From: Sepioteuthis lessoniana
Taxonomy: Eukaryota; Mollusca; Cephalopoda; Myopsida; Loliginidae
Assembly: GCA_963585895.1 (NCBI GenBank)
Contig: OY757907.1
Location: 107,091,512-107,155,511 of the forward strand
DNA: 64,000 nt
Direction: 5' to 3'
The notes under the pieces were generated by a model that had not been told where the DNA came from, ran no database searches, and worked only from the letters and a program-made list of their open reading frames with translations. The position numbers and the translations under genes were made by a program. Each line of letters begins with the position of its first letter. The first letter of the stretch is position 1. Of the stretch, positions 32,542 through 44,230 are shown piece after piece.

Positions 32542-33820
32542 GCCAGATCAATTAAGAGCAGAGACAACATTGGATGTTAATCTTCATTTTTAGTGTGCCA
32601 TTTGTGATTTAAAAAAAAAAAAACGTGTTTACTTTCGGCGGTTGATGTGATTATGCATTTACAGTAACCGTTTTTTATGTAATCACTCGGGAAAGGTGGT
32701 TCTGTGTGTATTTCCTTCATGCTGAAAACTTCTCGCTTTCAACCATATATACATATATATACATGCACAGTACGTTGTAGAGAAAGTTAGCAACTCATTA
32801 AAAACTGGTGTAAAAGAAAAGTGCAAATAAGAAAAAACATCATTTTTATGATGAAAAGACAACCATATATATTTATATATATATATATATATATATTTCA
32901 TACATGTGGGGGAACATTCATACAGTATTAAACTGTGATGCTTATATATATATATACATCTCAAACTATTATTTAAATTATTAATTATTACATTTTTAAA
33001 TAACTTGACATTTTAAACACTGCTTTTTTTTCCAGTTCTAAAAAAGTTAAAGACATTAATAAAAGTAAATGAAATTAGAATGATAAAATCATTTGATTAA
33101 AATAATGAATTTGTTAATCATTTCTTAATGTAATGAGCAAGTATATATATGAACATAATTTTCAAATTTGCATATATCAAAAAAGTTACCTAAGTTTTTA
33201 GATCTGATTGAAATTTTAAATTTCTTAATGTTGCCTTATTGATTTGACATGAATAAAATATGTGATACAGTCATGATAAGCAAGTGTCTGTATTTGGAAA
33301 TTCAAGAGAACTATAGAAAGACTGACTTATTCTTATTGGAAAGACTCTATGAAGAGTTTCTTATACTTGGTTTTGCTTTTTGCTGTATTTGTGAGCAAAT
33401 TCTATAGTGTTCAAATTCATCATTGATTGAATATAAAAAAAAAAAAAAACCACATGATTCACATTGACTAAAAAAAAATTTTTTTTCCAAATCAAGGAAC
33501 ACAGCAAACAAAATACAGGCCCTTAGGAAACAGACAGAATATTGTATTAACAAAGTAATTTTTCATGCTTTTCTGATATTTTTTTAATGTATATAAGGAT
33601 TGCATTTTTTGTTGACTTTGGAGGGATAACTGCCAAAACTTAGGTTAATTCTTTATCTCAAAGTACATTACTAAAATACTTAAGCTTTTCAGTTAATACT
33701 TAGGTCCTATTGAAAGTTGCAAATTTTAAGTGAATACATGTAAATTGTTGATATGTTGACACTGGATGCGATAAGTAAAGAAATAAGAACATTATATCCA
33801 GTCAATGAAGTATGTATTTT
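32542..33820. other. AT-rich non-coding sequence
   Basis: (TA)-rich tracts at 32867-32896 and 32943-32956. A 93-codon minus-strand frame at 32683-32964 is made largely from those tracts. No gene. Confidence 0.55.
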
Positions 33821-33824
33821 TTAC

Positions 33825-33975
33825 CCAACACTTTTGCCATGGGCTGGATATGACACAAGGTTAGCTCGTTTGAATTCAGTGTGCTACTTCTCTTAGACTG
33901 ATTACCTAACCAAGGTTAAAGAACCTTATCTGCTCTATTAGTTACTCATAACTTGTGGTGGGGAGAAGAGATGAA
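33825..33975 (-). mobile_element. SINE family B, 5'-truncated, minus orientation
   Basis: The complement of the B 3' half: TTTACCCAACACTTTTGCC, GATATGACACAAGGTTAGC, then GATTACCTAACCAAGGTTAA. Head missing. Confidence 0.65.
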
Positions 33976-34610
33976 GAATCAGTCTGACATTGCCGTAATG
34001 TTACTAAGTACAAGTGTTAGATTTTCCTCTTCTATCTCTGATCACCTCTTACTGCATTCTTGTGTCTTCAGCTGCATCTATTGTTGTCACCATCTTGTCT
34101 TATCTTATTTATTGTGGCCTTCTCTTATCAACTCCCATTTTATATTCTTTGCAGGGATGAAGAATAATGCAGACACATTTTTATATACACATTTATTTAT
34201 CAAGGACAACTTTGACATAGATAATTACTGACTGTTCGCATGTCAGGAGCCTCATGGACATTGTGATAACCACTCACTCAAACCTTTTCTTTCTGATTGA
34301 AGTTATAATTTATTTCCTAACTTCCTAGCATCCCTTGATCATGTGACTTTCTTAGCCAATAAAAAAACAAACTCTAAAATAACCTTAAACTGTCACTTAC
34401 ACTGAATGACATTCAACAGTTTTTGCAACCATTTTGATCCATCTACACTGCATTCAAAATAAAAGATAACACCAATCTATTATTTAACATAATAAGTCCT
34501 AGAAAAATAAAACAAAGAGTATTTGATGCAAAAACTAAAAAATAAATGAATTAAATTATATAAAAATGCTTGTTGACATAACTGTAATATCTGAGTTTTT
34601 TCTTTATCAA
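33976..34610. other. Non-coding sequence
   Basis: A 92-codon plus-strand frame at 33953-34231 partly overlaps the SINE fragment and has no recognised domain. Nothing else supported. Confidence 0.45.
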
Positions 34611-34613
34611 GTT

Positions 34614-34797
34614 CTATGTGGTGCACTTCTCTTCTTTTCCCCACTTGCTATTAGAGTCCCATCAATGTGTCTAATAAATCTATTTTAAAATTATTTGTAT
34701 TAGATAGGAATACTTGAAACCATATAATCGTGCAAATTATTTGTATTAAGAATTGTTGCTTAAAGCAATAATTGTTTGTAAACAATGGTTATTAGTT
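34614..34797 (+). mobile_element. Short family C element, near-identical to 28.88-29.06 kb
   Basis: From GTGGTGCACTTCTCTTCTTT to AACAATGGTTATTAG it matches the LINE-interrupting element at 28.9 kb with only a handful of differences (for example in the C-tract). Flanking sequences differ between the two loci, which supports separate insertions. Confidence 0.82.
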
Positions 34798-35224
34798 ACT
34801 TGAAATAATATAATTCCTTGCCCAAAACTCTTAGTTTAGTTGTAAATGATATAATTCTTTACCAAAAAGACTGAATTTAGTTTTGAATAAACTTCAAAAA
34901 TTTGACATGGCTTAAAACCAAACCTAACCACTTTTATTGCTTTGACTTTCTTTATTGCTTCACTTCAGGACTATAATATACATGAAAATAGTTTTGAGCT
35001 TGTAACATGCTCTTAGCTGATACTTCTATATGGGCAGTAAAGAATTTTTTAAATTTTTTATTTGTCATATGTCTTTCAGATGTTTTATGAAGAGTATTCA
35101 ACAGTTACCTTATAATGGTTTTAATATAATTTTTGATGAGTGAAGACCGGTCATATTATGAATCTTTAACAGTTTGTTTCTTATTTCTGCATAGACTCAG
35201 GAGAATCATTGCTCAGATGATTCT
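34798..35224. other. AT-rich non-coding sequence
   Basis: Nothing recognised. Confidence 0.5.
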
Positions 35225-36060
35225 GTAAACAAAAGATACCCTTTCAAAAGAGGAATATGCCTCACAGTTCAAAGCATTATTTATCCACTTCTTGTATATC
35301 ATATTTACCAACCCCTCTGCTCGGGCAGAATATGACACAAGGTCAATTTTTTAAGGTGGAGTTTAAGAGGTTTGAATTCAGAGTTTTCCTTCTCCTAGAC
35401 TAGTTGCCTCACCAAGGCTGAAGAACCTAGTCTTCTTGTATATGAATGTATAATCTAGCTGTGCTTTTTCAGTTATTTTGGTATTTTTGGTATGTCTCTA
35501 GTTTTTCCTCACTTTCTTAGAATTTAATGTGTAGGCATGCTAGCCTGTTCTCAAGTGAAAAATCTGCCAGATATTCCCCATTTTTATTTGTTGACTTGTA
35601 TGAACAGAATTTATTATTTCTCTCTTTGCCTATTTGAGCATTCATGTCTCCATCAATGATTAGAATGTTGTGTTTGGGATTATGTTAGGCAAGGGAAGAT
35701 GGTTCATTTTAGAAGATGATGATGTCTGTTTCATCACTGGCATTGGTGGGGCTATAGCAAGAGACAATTATTGTGCAAGGATTGCTATCAAATAAAGCAT
35801 AGATCATTCTCAGTTGAATTCTCTCTACGCTATTTAATTTTAAGTCACAAGGACTCCCACACAATCTGTAGTGGCTTTGATGGAGTTTTTCCATGTAGAT
35901 GCTGTGAAAAAGGTCCATACATTGTCAGTATCATTGTATTTTAGTACTAGTTTGCTATGGTAGTGTCTTTGTTCTTGAGCACATATGATGTCTATATGCT
36001 CAGTAGCAGAATTTCTTATTGCCTTGAAAACATTCGAAATCATTTATTTCACATCTAAAT
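35225..36060 (-). pseudogene. RTE-type LINE, endonuclease region fragment
   Basis: Minus-strand frames give ATEHIDIICAQEQRHYHSK (36043-35840), then NSVERIQLRMIYALFDSNPC and IIVSCYSPTNASDETDI (35918-35709), then a decayed GGDMNAQ region near 35650. A C-terminal piece at 35232-35290 matches the 18.23-18.29 kb copy and lies beyond an inserted SINE. Dead fragment with frameshifts. Confidence 0.8.
35288..35443 (-). mobile_element. SINE family B inserted in the LINE, 12-bp target duplication
   Basis: CTTCTTGTATAT at 35288-35299 and 35432-35443 brackets a 132-bp 5'-truncated B copy (35300-35431), with CCAACCCCTCTGCTCGGGCA at its 3' edge and CTAGACTAGTTGCCTCACC inside. LINE sequence resumes on both sides, so this SINE postdates the LINE. 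Confidence 0.85.
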
Positions 36061-36355
36061 CGACATTTACCAGTGATTGCAACAATGATGTATTATCTTG
36101 TCTCCAGAAAAAATAACTGGCAAACAATATTATACAAAAAGAATTAATACTGTTGAAATAATTTCACTTTATCTTGATATTATCCATGAGGATTATTTAG
36201 GATAAGGATATTCTAGAAATGAAATATGACTAAATTTCTATAGTAAATTTTGATTTTTAGATCAAAATTACTTTTTAGAATTATGAAAGCATTTCTTAGA
36301 GAATAGATTTTTTTTCAATATATACAGTTATGTATTAATTATATTTAGCTGAATA
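36061..36355. other. AT-rich non-coding sequence
   Basis: Nothing recognised. Confidence 0.45.
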
Positions 36356-36359
36356 TATA

Positions 36360-37110
36360 ATTATGTTCAACTGTAACATAATAAAAACTAGCCTAAAAAT
36401 AAAAGATGAAGTTTTGAAAAAAGTTAAAGGATTTAACTATGTTGGAACATGAGAATTATCAGTGGTCACGATTAATTCAAGTGGGCATTAATATATATAA
36501 TATGGTTGTTAACAAAAGTAATGTTCTGCTGTAACATCCCCAAAACAATCATAAAAATAGATGGAGTTTTGGAAGAAGATAAAGAATATAACTATGTATG
36601 CCTGATGGTAAAATTAGAGAAATAAAATAAAAAAGATGCACATTGATAGCTCGGAAGGCATATAGTAAAAATAGACATAATAATGGACACCTTAGCAATA
36701 TGCTTGAAGCATTAAGTATATAATCATTGTAAAATACGAGCTATAACATACGGTTGTGAAACATAGAAATTAACACAATCACTAGAAAAGAAACTCAGTC
36801 AGACAGAAATCATAGGGTGATGCTAGGAATAACTCTAAAAGATAAAAAAGATCTCGATGGATCAGAGAGTCGACCAAGATAAGAGATATCTAAGAAATAT
36901 TAAACAACAAAAATGGAAGTGAGCAGGACACATTGCTTATGGAAAGATGTTAGATGATGCATAAGTTTAATAGAATGGTGCCCAAAAAATAACAAGTTAT
37001 ATAGAAAAAGGATGGAGAGTTCTTTGGTAAGACTTGGCAATGGCTTGCACTATCATGGCTGTTATGGAAAGAACTGGAAATGCCTGAGTTAAGTTGTTGA
37101 CTTAGAATGG
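36360..37110 (+). pseudogene. Second non-LTR retrotransposon lineage, RT C-terminal region
   Basis: Plus-strand frames broken by stops read IKIDGVLEEDKEYNY, RKAYSKNRHNNGHLSNMLEA, LTQSLEKKLSQTE, MDQRVDQDKRYLRNIKQQKW and AGHIAYGKM. This is the order of the post-catalytic region of a non-LTR reverse transcriptase distinct from the family at 16-19 kb. The first part is present twice, about 159 bp apart (starting near 36365 and 36524), an internal tandem duplication. Confidence 0.68.
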
Positions 37111-37184
37111 ATTATACTGATGATGAATGTATGGGAATAACCTACATATCACTGTAAATAATTTCTTAAACTCATTTATGGTGT

Positions 37185-37660
37185 ATCTATTTACCAATCT
37201 CTTCTTACGAACAGGATATGACACAAGGTCAAGGGAGGTGTCCTCGTGGTGTAATAGTTAAAGCATTGAACTGCGGAGTCACAGCAAGTGAGTTTGAAAT
37301 CTAGTCACACTATTACATTCACTTTCGGACAAATACCTTTGGTAAAGTTATGAACCCCCTTATCCTCCCAGCTAAAGGTTAGATAGTACCACTACTGTTC
37401 TTCAAGAAGGATGGCTTTGGCATAAAATAACCAACAAAGGTTGATATGTCCTTGAACAAAGATACCAAACCAAACAAGGTTAATTTTTAAACAGAGCTTA
37501 ACAGGTTTGAATTATGAGTTTTTCTTCTCCTTGACTAGTTGCCATACCAAGATTAAAGAACCCCATCTTCCTTACTATTTATCTATAGCTGGATAGAAAA
37601 TAATTAGATTTATACCTTTTCCAAGGGTATTAGCGTTATAAGAAATACTAACAGCCACAT
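37185..37660 (-). mobile_element. SINE family B, split by a nested SINE
   Basis: The 3' edge (ACCAATCTCTTCTTACGAAC, GGATATGACACAAGGTC) at 37190-37232 and the remaining body (TTTTTAAACAGAGCTTAACA to CCAAGGGTATTAGCG) at 37484-37660 belong to one minus-oriented copy separated by the insertion below. Confidence 0.75.
37223..37483 (+). mobile_element. SINE (family B relative) nested in a SINE
   Basis: The insert at 37233-37473 is flanked by ACAAGGTCAA (37223-37232) and ACAAGGTTAA (37474-37483), a 10-bp duplication with one mismatch. The tRNA-like head has A box CGTGGTGTAATAGTTAAAGC and B-box-like GAGTTTGAAATCTAG. The 3' end has GGCATAAAATAACCAACAAA, GGTTGATATG and CCAAACC, the tail type shared with family C. 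Confidence 0.82.
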
Positions 37661-38748
37661 CATTTATGGTGTATGTTTTAAGTTATTAAAATGCATATTT
37701 TAATAAGACGGAAAATAATCAAGAGAAAGTTTTTCTGTGCCAAGATTTTTTAAGGTTGGTTATAAATAGATGGAAATATGTCATTTTTTTTTGCAAATAC
37801 TTCATTTATTGAATGAGAACAAAGATGGGGGATACTAATTAAATTAATTCCTGGAATATATGCAATTTTTATTATTTCAAAAACTGACAGGCTTTTATTT
37901 TCATCTTGGACTGATAATGTTTGCCAAAATTTATAAGACATGTGCCTGGAAGTTGCAGGGCTCTTTCTTTCTTTCCTTCTTTCCTATATGCCTAAAATGT
38001 AAATTTCTTAGAATTCCATGAACAAAATTTTAAATTTGGAAACTGACAGCAAATCTTCGTGATGCCTTGGAAACATTTCCAGTAAAATTCAATCAGTCTT
38101 TAATGATGTCAAGATTAGTTTTTAATCAAGAAAATTAAACCTGAAACCAAATTGGTAGGTGGTGAAAATTAAAAGTTTTCTTTTATCCTTGCTTATTGGA
38201 TGACAAAAAAAAAAGAAGCAATCTAAAAATTTGTATCAAATTGAATTACATCCTAAAAGCAAAATTTCCCACAAGGCTAATCTACAATCAGTTTCACTAA
38301 GCAGAAGGTTCTTGTAAAAACTAGAATAGGCACTTAACCTGTGTTTAATTCTTGGAAAACAATGGTGATCAAGAAGAAATAGGTAGAGCAGTTTATACTT
38401 AAGATACACATATACATATTAGTGCATTACTTTTTGATATAAAATTTAAAGCTGGCAGTCTGTTGCTATGGTAGCTGACATTTGGAATATTATGTGTGAT
38501 TGATTTCTCAAATGTCAAGAATGCTAAATAGAAGCAGTAACTAAAGATTACGATGCAAATGAAATCAAAGGTGTTTGAAGTAGTAACAGTAAATAGTGAA
38601 TTGTCCAAAGAAATTATATTTAAACAATTGAAGATCACCCTAATTGATTATGTATAACACTCACTTTCTTCCTCATTTTTAAACTTGAAAGTTAGGAGTG
38701 CATATTATGCACAAGAAATAAATATGAATTTTTTTCTAACTATATGCA
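37661..38748. other. AT-rich non-coding sequence
   Basis: No gene. Minus-strand open frames at 37750-37941 and 38399-38638 show no domain; a TTTC-rich tract lies near 37967-37985. Confidence 0.5.
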
Positions 38749-38751
38749 TTC

Positions 38752-41700
38752 GCATATTCAAAACAATATAACTGAATGTAAGTTATATCTATGATCCAAA
38801 CTATATTCAAAACAATATAACTGAATGTAAGTTATATCTATGATCCAAACTAACTAATGGATAACAAACACTTATGATTTATGACAGTATGTAAGTTATA
38901 TATACGATCGAAACTATATTCAAAACCACATTACTGAATGTAAGTCATATCTATGATCCAAACTCTATTCAAAACAATAAGACTGAATATAAGTTATATC
39001 TAGAATCCAAACTATATTCAAAACAATATAACTGAATGTAAGTTATATCTATGATCCAAACTATATTCAAAACAATATGACTGAATGTAAGTTATATCTA
39101 TGATCCAAACTATAGTCTAAACAATATGACTGAATGTAAGTTATATCTATGATCCAAACTATTGTCTAAACAATATGACTGAATGTAAGTTATATCTATG
39201 ATCCAAACTATATTCAAAACAATATAACTGAATGTAAGTTATATCTATGATCCAAACTATATTCAAAACAATATGACTGAATGTAAGTTATATCTATGAT
39301 CCAAACTATAGTCTAAACAATATGACTGAATGTAAGTTATATCTATGATCCAAACTATATTCAAAACAATATAACTGAATGTAAGTTATATCTATGATCC
39401 AAACTATATTCAAAACAATATAACTGAATGTAAGTTATATCTATGATCCAAACTATATTCAAAACCATATGACTGAATGTAAGTTATATCTATGATCCAA
39501 ACTATATTCAAAACAATATGACTGAATGTAAGTTATATCTATGATCCAAACTATATTCAAAACAATATAACTGAATGTAAGTTATATCTATGATCCAAAC
39601 TATATTCAAAACAATATGACTGAATGTAAGTTATATCTATGATCCAAACTATATTCAAAACAATATAACTGAATGTAAGTTATATCTATGATCCAAACTA
39701 TATTCAAAACAATATGACTGAATGTAAGTTATATCTATGATCCAAACTATATTCAAAACAATATAACTGAATGTAAGTTATATCTATGATCCAAACTATA
39801 TTCAAAACAATATGACTGAATGTAAGTTATATCTATGATCCAAACTATATTCAAAACAATATAACTGAATGTAAGTTATATCTATGATCCAAACTATATT
39901 CAAAACCATATGACTGAATGTAAGTTATATCTATGATCCGAACTATATTCAAAACAATATGACTGAATGTAAGTTATATCTATGATCCAAACTATATTCA
40001 AAACAATATAACTGAATGTAAGTTATATCTATGATCCAAACTATATTCAAAACAATATAACTGAATGTAAGTTATATCTATGATCCAAACTATATTCAAA
40101 ACAATATAACTGAATGTAAGTTATATCTATGATCCAAACTATATTCAAAACCATATGACTGAATGTAAGTTATATCTATGATCCAAACTATATTCAAAAC
40201 CATATGACTGAATGTAAGTTATATCTATGATCCAAACTATATTCAAAACAATATAACTGAATGTAAGTTATATCTATGATCCAAACTATATTCAAAACAA
40301 TATAACTGAATGTAAGTTATATCTATGATCCAAACTATATTCAAAACCATATGACTAAATGTAAGTTATATCTATGATCCAAACTATATTCAAAACAATA
40401 TGACTGAATGTAAGTTATATCTATGATCCAAACTATATTCAAAACAATATAACTGAATGTAAGTTATATCTATGATCCAAACTATATTCAAAACAATATG
40501 ACTGAATGTAAGTTATATCTATGATCCAAACTATATTCAAAACAATATAACTGAATGTAAGTTATATCTATGATCCAAACTATATTCAAAACAATATGAC
40601 TGAATGTAAGTTATATCTATGATCCAATCTATATTCAAAACAATATAACTGAATGTAAGTTATATCTATGATCCAAACTATATTCAAAACAATATAACTG
40701 AATGTAAGCTATATCTATGATCCAAACTATATTCAAAACAATATGACTGAATGTAAGTTATATCTATGATCCAAACTATATTCAAAACAATATAACTGAA
40801 TGTAAGTTATATCTATGATCCAAACTATATTCAAAACCATATGACTGAATGTAAGTTATATCTATGATCCAAACTATATTCAAAACAATATAACTGAATG
40901 TAAGTTATATCTATGATCCAAACTATATTCAAAACAATATGACTGAATGTAAGTTATATCTATGATCCAAACTATATTCAAAACAATATGACTCAATGTA
41001 AGTTATATCTATGATCCAAACTATATTCAAAACAATATAACTGAATGTAAGTTATATCTATGATCCAAACTATATTCAAAACAATATAACTGAATGTAAG
41101 TTATATCTATGATCCAAACTATATTCAAAACAATATAACTGAATGTAAGTTATATCTATGATCCAAACTATATTCAAAACCATATGACTGAATGTAAGTT
41201 ATATCTATGATCCAAACTATATTCAAAACAATATGACTGAATGTAAGTTATATCTATGATCCAAACTATATTCAAAACAATATAACTGAATGTAAGTTAT
41301 ATCTATGATCCAAACTATATTCAAAACAATATAACTGAATATAAGTTATATCTATGATCCAAACTATATTCAAAACCATATGACTGAATGTAAGTTATAT
41401 CTATGATCCAAACTATATTCAAAACAATATAACTGAATGTAAGTTATATCTATGATCCAAACTATATTCAGAACCATATGACTGAATGTAAGTTATATCT
41501 ATGATCCAAACTATATTCAAAACAATATGACTGAATGTAAGTTATATCTATGATCCAAACTATATTCAAAACAATATAACTGAATGTAAGTTATATCTAT
41601 GATCCAAACTATATTCAAAACAATATGACTGAATGTAAGTTATATCTATGATCCAAACTATATTCAAAACAATATAACTGAATGTAAGTTATATCTATGA

Positions 41701-42444
41701 TCCAAACTATATTCAAAACAATATAACTGAATGTAAGTTATATCTATGATCCAAACTATATTCAAAACAATATAACTGAATGTAAGTTATATCTATGATC
41801 CAAACTATATTCAAAACAATATAACTGAATGTAAGTTATATCTATGATCCAAACTATATTCAAAACAATATAACTGAATGTAAGTTATATCTATGATCCA
41901 AACTATATTCAAAACCATATGACTGAATGTAAGTTATATCTATGATCCAAACTATATTCAAAACAATATGACTGAATGTAAGTTATATCTATGATCCAAA
42001 CTATATTCAAAACAATATAACTGAATGTAAGTTATATCTATGATCCAAACTATATTCAAAACCATATGACTGAATGTAAGTTATATCTATGACCCAAACT
42101 ATTGTCTAAACAATATAACTGAATGTAAGTTATATCTATGATCCAAACTATATTCAAAACAATATGACTGAATGTAAGTAATATCTATGATCCAAACTAT
42201 ATTCAAAACAATATGACTGAATGTAAGTTATATCTATGATCCAAACTATATTCAAAACAATATGACTGAATGTAAGTTATATCTATGATCCAAACTATAT
42301 TCAAAACCATATGACTGAATGTAAGTTATATCTATGATCCAAACTATATTCAAAACAATATAACTGAATGTAAGTTATATCTATGATCCAAACTATATTC
42401 AAAACAATATGACTGAATGTAAGTTATATCTATGATCCAAACTA
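38752..42444. repeat. 49-bp satellite array, about 75 units
   Basis: The monomer contains ACTGAATGTAAGTTATATCT, ATGATCCAAACTATATTCAA and AACAATAT. GATC anchors fall at 38793, 38842, 38906 and then at 49-bp steps to 42434. The 3528 bp from 38906 to 42434 equal exactly 72 x 49, so there is no net insertion or deletion. One aberrant 64-bp unit lies between 38842 and 38906. Units fall into a few haplotypes (CAATATAAC, CAATATGAC, CCATATGAC and a GTCTAAAC variant). Every frame has stops, so it is non-coding. Confidence 0.97.
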
Positions 42445-43149
42445 ACTAATGCATAACAAGCACTTACGCTTTATGACACTACAGTGAAATAGCGACTAGA
42501 ATGTGTGTTTGTTTATAATTTTGTTTCTCCTAGTGTAAGCTTATTTTTGCCACAAGCATTTTTATGAAGTTGTCCATGTGTTTGCTCTAAATGCTGCATA
42601 AATATTTTGTTTCCTAACATCGGTAAACTGTATAATTTTTTTACTTTTAGTTTATATGAACTGGATAAAAATTTGAATCCATGTTAAAGTTTGCTGCTAC
42701 ATATTCTAAAATGTCAGTGAATATTATATTCAAGATAAGTTTTTTTAAAAATGTTTTTCAGATTTTCATAAATTTCTTTTGATATTCTCTCTTAACTCTA
42801 TGTATATTTAGCGTCTTGGCCTTCATCTCACAAAAATCAGGAAAAAACCTAACAAAAATACAACTGAGTACAAAACATATTTAACTTTCTCTGTATTTTA
42901 CTCATATGTTTGTTTAAAATTATCCTTTTATTTATTTAAAGAAAAGCTGTGAATGATCATTACATTTAATTTTATATTAGTAGTATCAAATGTGTTCTTT
43001 ATGAGTCAAAAATTTGGAGCTTATACTATATAGTAAAATAGCACATCAGCTCATAATATCTTGCTGACTATAGAATAAAATAGCACTCAGCCTAAAATAT
43101 CAAATTTATGGTGTATAGTAAAATAGCATATTTGACTTAGAATTGATCT
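42445..43149. other. AT-rich sequence right of the satellite
   Basis: Its first ~45 bp (CTAACTAATGCATAACAAGC onwards) matches the aberrant unit near the left end of the array. The remainder is unrecognised. Confidence 0.5.
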
Positions 43150-43425
43150 TATATACCAACCTTTCCGCTTGAACAGGATGCAGCACAAGGTTAATTTTTA
43201 AGTGGAGTTTTACAGGTTTTAATTCAGAGATTCCTCTCTCTGAGACTGTTTGCAATACTTAGGTTAAAGAGTCAGTCTGCCCTACTATTTACCCATAACT
43301 GGAGAGAGAATGATTTGATTCATACCTTTCCCTAGCAAATTTGTGCCTTGGGAAATGTAAACAGTCCCATTCAGGCCTTGTGATGGTGTTAGTGTGTCCA
43401 TTTCCTAAGATGGTAACCATCACAC
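43150..43425 (-). mobile_element. SINE family B, near full length, diverged
   Basis: Complement of the family from ATACCAACCTTTCCGCTTG through CCTACTATTTACCCATAACT to the B-box complement region CAGGCCTTGTGATGG. A-box end near GATGGTAACCATCACACTG. Confidence 0.75.
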
Positions 43426-43435
43426 TGTAGTGAAG

Positions 43436-44230
43436 GGAAAATTTCGTATTTTGGTTTGGCGCGCAATTTAATTAGACACTTAATTTCACCCAATCAGGAT
43501 GACTTATCCTATTCAGCCCGGACCTTCATTTCCGGCTTGCAAATCTGGTAAGCTGCCAAACACACCCTCTTTGGCTGTAGAACGCCGCCCAGTGCAGAGA
43601 TCTCACTCCGGCTCTAGAATAGCAGCAGCAGCAACATGGACAAACGAGGGAACCCATCTAATTTATGGATTCCTTACAAGGAGTTTCACTTGAATATAAA
43701 TTAGATACATTCAACATGCCTCTCACAGGCACAACTTTATGTCACCCCAAAATTGGCTATGTCGATCTGACGCATAATCCCGCTCTCGGCACGCTAGCTC
43801 TCAATTCACCTCTGGGCCACCTTAATGGAGATAACGCATACTCTCCCCAAATACCAGACATGAAACTCACGGTGACATCCAAAGTTCAATTCATACAACT
43901 GCAACATGCCTTTCATCAAAATGCAACGAACACAATCCCTCACACGTCCAACGACACACGCTGCCATCTCAACCTTCTCAACTTCTCATAACTCAATTTC
44001 GTCTCAATACTCACAACCTAGCGAGGGGACTAACAACACTAAGTGAGGAAACAACACAATGTAAACACACATACGTTACACCATCTTCCTCGCTAACAAC
44101 AAACTTTCCCTCGCTACTAACAAACCAACTTCTCCGGCAAAAAAAATCTCCTACAACACCACAAATATCTCCATTGGGCTTAGACTGTATAGTAAAAAGA
44201 AAAGAAGAGAAGAAAGAGTTCAAGACTTAT
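43436..44230 (+). other. GC-richer island with promoter-like motifs, unrecognised
   Basis: Composition shifts sharply from the AT-rich flanks and CpG-containing words are common. A TTTGGCGCG sequence (E2F-site-like, 43455-43463) is followed by a CCAAT box (CCAATCA, 43490-43496), then a GCAGCAGCAGCAACATGG start context with ATG at 43636 opening a 22-codon frame. An overlapping 108-codon plus frame runs 43665-43991 (MDSLQGVSLEYKLDTFNMPL start), and a 70-codon minus frame lies at 44011-44223. I recognise no domain. It could be a first exon with its promoter, an LTR or other foreign insert, or a pseudogene. Confidence 0.4.

Noticed and set aside
38752..42444. CRISPR-like or regularly spaced array
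   Set aside because: Units abut directly with no unique spacers, the composition is AT-rich and the context is animal nuclear DNA. It is a simple satellite.
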